Below are positions 13,871 through 14,582 of a DNA stretch of 14,582 nucleotides, in pieces; within the stretch, counting starts at the first letter, position 1, and every line of letters begins with the position of its first letter. Source of the stretch: Deltaproteobacteria bacterium (GTDB taxonomy: Bacteria; Desulfobacterota; DSM-4660; Desulfatiglandales; Desulfatiglandaceae); contig JAFCZI010000032.1 of NCBI GenBank assembly GCA_019314425.1, positions 1 through 14,582 of the forward strand, read 5' to 3'. Below the pieces are notes generated by a model that saw nothing but the letters and a program-made list of their open reading frames with translations, had not been told where the DNA came from and made no database searches. The translations under genes were made by a program, and so were the position numbers.

Positions 13871-14582
13871 TAAATTAATTCCGGCCACCACAAAAACCCG
13901 GCCTAAAGCTGCGGAGTCAAGAGCTGTTTTTGCATGGAGGGCACAGGGTCTTGATTCAAAAACACCGAAAACGCTGGGGCCGCTCCCTGACATCAAAGCG
14001 CCGATGGCGCCAGCATCCATCAAGGATCGCTTTATTTCCCTGATAATGGGGAACCTGGCGATAGTAACCCGCTCCAGATCATTCTCCAACAGACGACAGA
14101 CTTCCATCGGCATTCTTTCTAAATTTCTGATTGTATAATAACAATCGTCAGTTGTCAACTCAAATTCCCGTTTGTCTTCTTTCGGTACCGCAAAAGACGG
14201 TTGGTCCAGGGCTTCGTAGACCTTAGCGGTTGAAACAGAAATATCAGGCATAACAATGAGGTACGACAATGATGGCCATTTTTGGATCGGTGCGAGTATT
14301 TCACCGATGCCGTGAGCGATGCAGGGTGCCCGCTGCAGAAAAAAGGGCACATCAGCACCCAGTTTCAACGCCAATTCCGCCAAAATCTTCGGAGAGAGCG
14401 GCTGAGAGGCGCAAAGGATTTCGTTCAGGGCCATAAGCACGGCAGCCGCATCGCTGCTACCCCCGCCAAGACCGGCGGCGACAGGAATCCTTTTGGTGAG
14501 GGCGATGGAAAGCCCCTTGCGCCAGCCGATCCGGGAAAAAAAGGATTGGGCCGCACGCCAGACCAGATTTTCGGCATTTGCC
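13850..14582 (-). CDS. ispE: 4-diphosphocytidyl-2-C-methyl-D-erythritol kinase, 5' end missing
   Basis: Kinase of the non-mevalonate (MEP) isoprenoid pathway, GHMP family. The frame is open to the window edge (first full codon ends at 14581), so the N-terminal part lies outside. Visible are NAENLVWRAAQSFFSR, the ATP-binding GHMP signature PVAAGLGGGSSDAAAVL (around 14465), LGADVPFFLQ and the C-terminal glycine-rich MSGSGPSVFG. About 244 residues are present, of roughly 280-300 in the family. The end is odd: after VFVVAGI the frame continues N-L-W-G-V-V-K-W and stops at TAA 13852-13850, inside tRNA-Gln. Processing of the tRNA 5' end by RNase P would trim this mRNA's stop codon. Confidence 0.93.
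   Translation of the reverse strand, partial: ANAENLVWRAAQSFFSRIGWRKGLSIALTKRIPVAAGLGGGSSDAAAVLMALNEILCASQPLSPKILAELALKLGADVPFFLQRAPCIAHGIGEILAPIQKWPSLSYLIVMPDISVSTAKVYEALDQPSFAVPKEDKREFELTTDDCYYTIRNLERMPMEVCRLLENDLERVTIARFPIIREIKRSLMDAGAIGALMSGSGPSVFGVFESRPCALHAKTALDSAALGRVFVVAGINLWGVVKW

Overview
The window looks like a chromosomal segment of a strict-anaerobe-type Desulfobacterota bacterium, probably Desulfobacterales. This rests on the gene order ispE - tRNA-Gln - prs - rplY - pth - hppA - carD - rluD - rho - rpmE - prfA - prmC, the long CTC-type bL25, the CarD regulator and the membrane pyrophosphatase. The placement is inferred from gene content and protein style, not from a database comparison.

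Two regions contrast. From about 3.15 kb to the right end, every gene lies on the minus strand in one dense housekeeping cluster: isoprenoid synthesis (ispE, cut by the window edge), tRNA-Gln, PRPP synthesis (prs), translation (rplY, pth, rpmE, prfA, prmC), ribosome modification (rluD), transcription control (carD, rho), pyrophosphate energy conservation (hppA) and one unrecognised conserved-looking gene at the end. Close spacing suggests a few long operons. A well-formed promoter just before rho (-35 inside the end of rluD) marks an internal transcription start with a leader of about 160 nt.

The left 3 kb is different: plus-strand, looser, and full of remnants. It holds a piece of the primosomal helicase gene priA, an intact MscS-type mechanosensitive channel, a 5'-truncated STAS (anti-sigma-factor antagonist) fragment and an intact RsbW/SpoIIAB-like anti-sigma kinase. 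Two inverted copies of a 121-128 bp MITE-like element bracket this stretch, at 162-282 and 3017-3144.

The most interesting content is repetitive DNA rather than a new protein system. (i) The two MITE-like copies each have terminal inverted repeats, an internal perfect 11-bp hairpin and a 6-bp direct duplication of the target (TATCTA; TAATTA). (ii) A 37-bp hairpin made only of the same termini sits just after rho. (iii) A 142-bp imperfect palindrome fills the prfA-prmC gap. (iv) Heptamer tracts with a CCTTA core lie at 2360 and 5938. In addition, ispE reads into the tRNA-Gln gene and stops inside it. I did not find convincing evidence of an undescribed multi-gene system.
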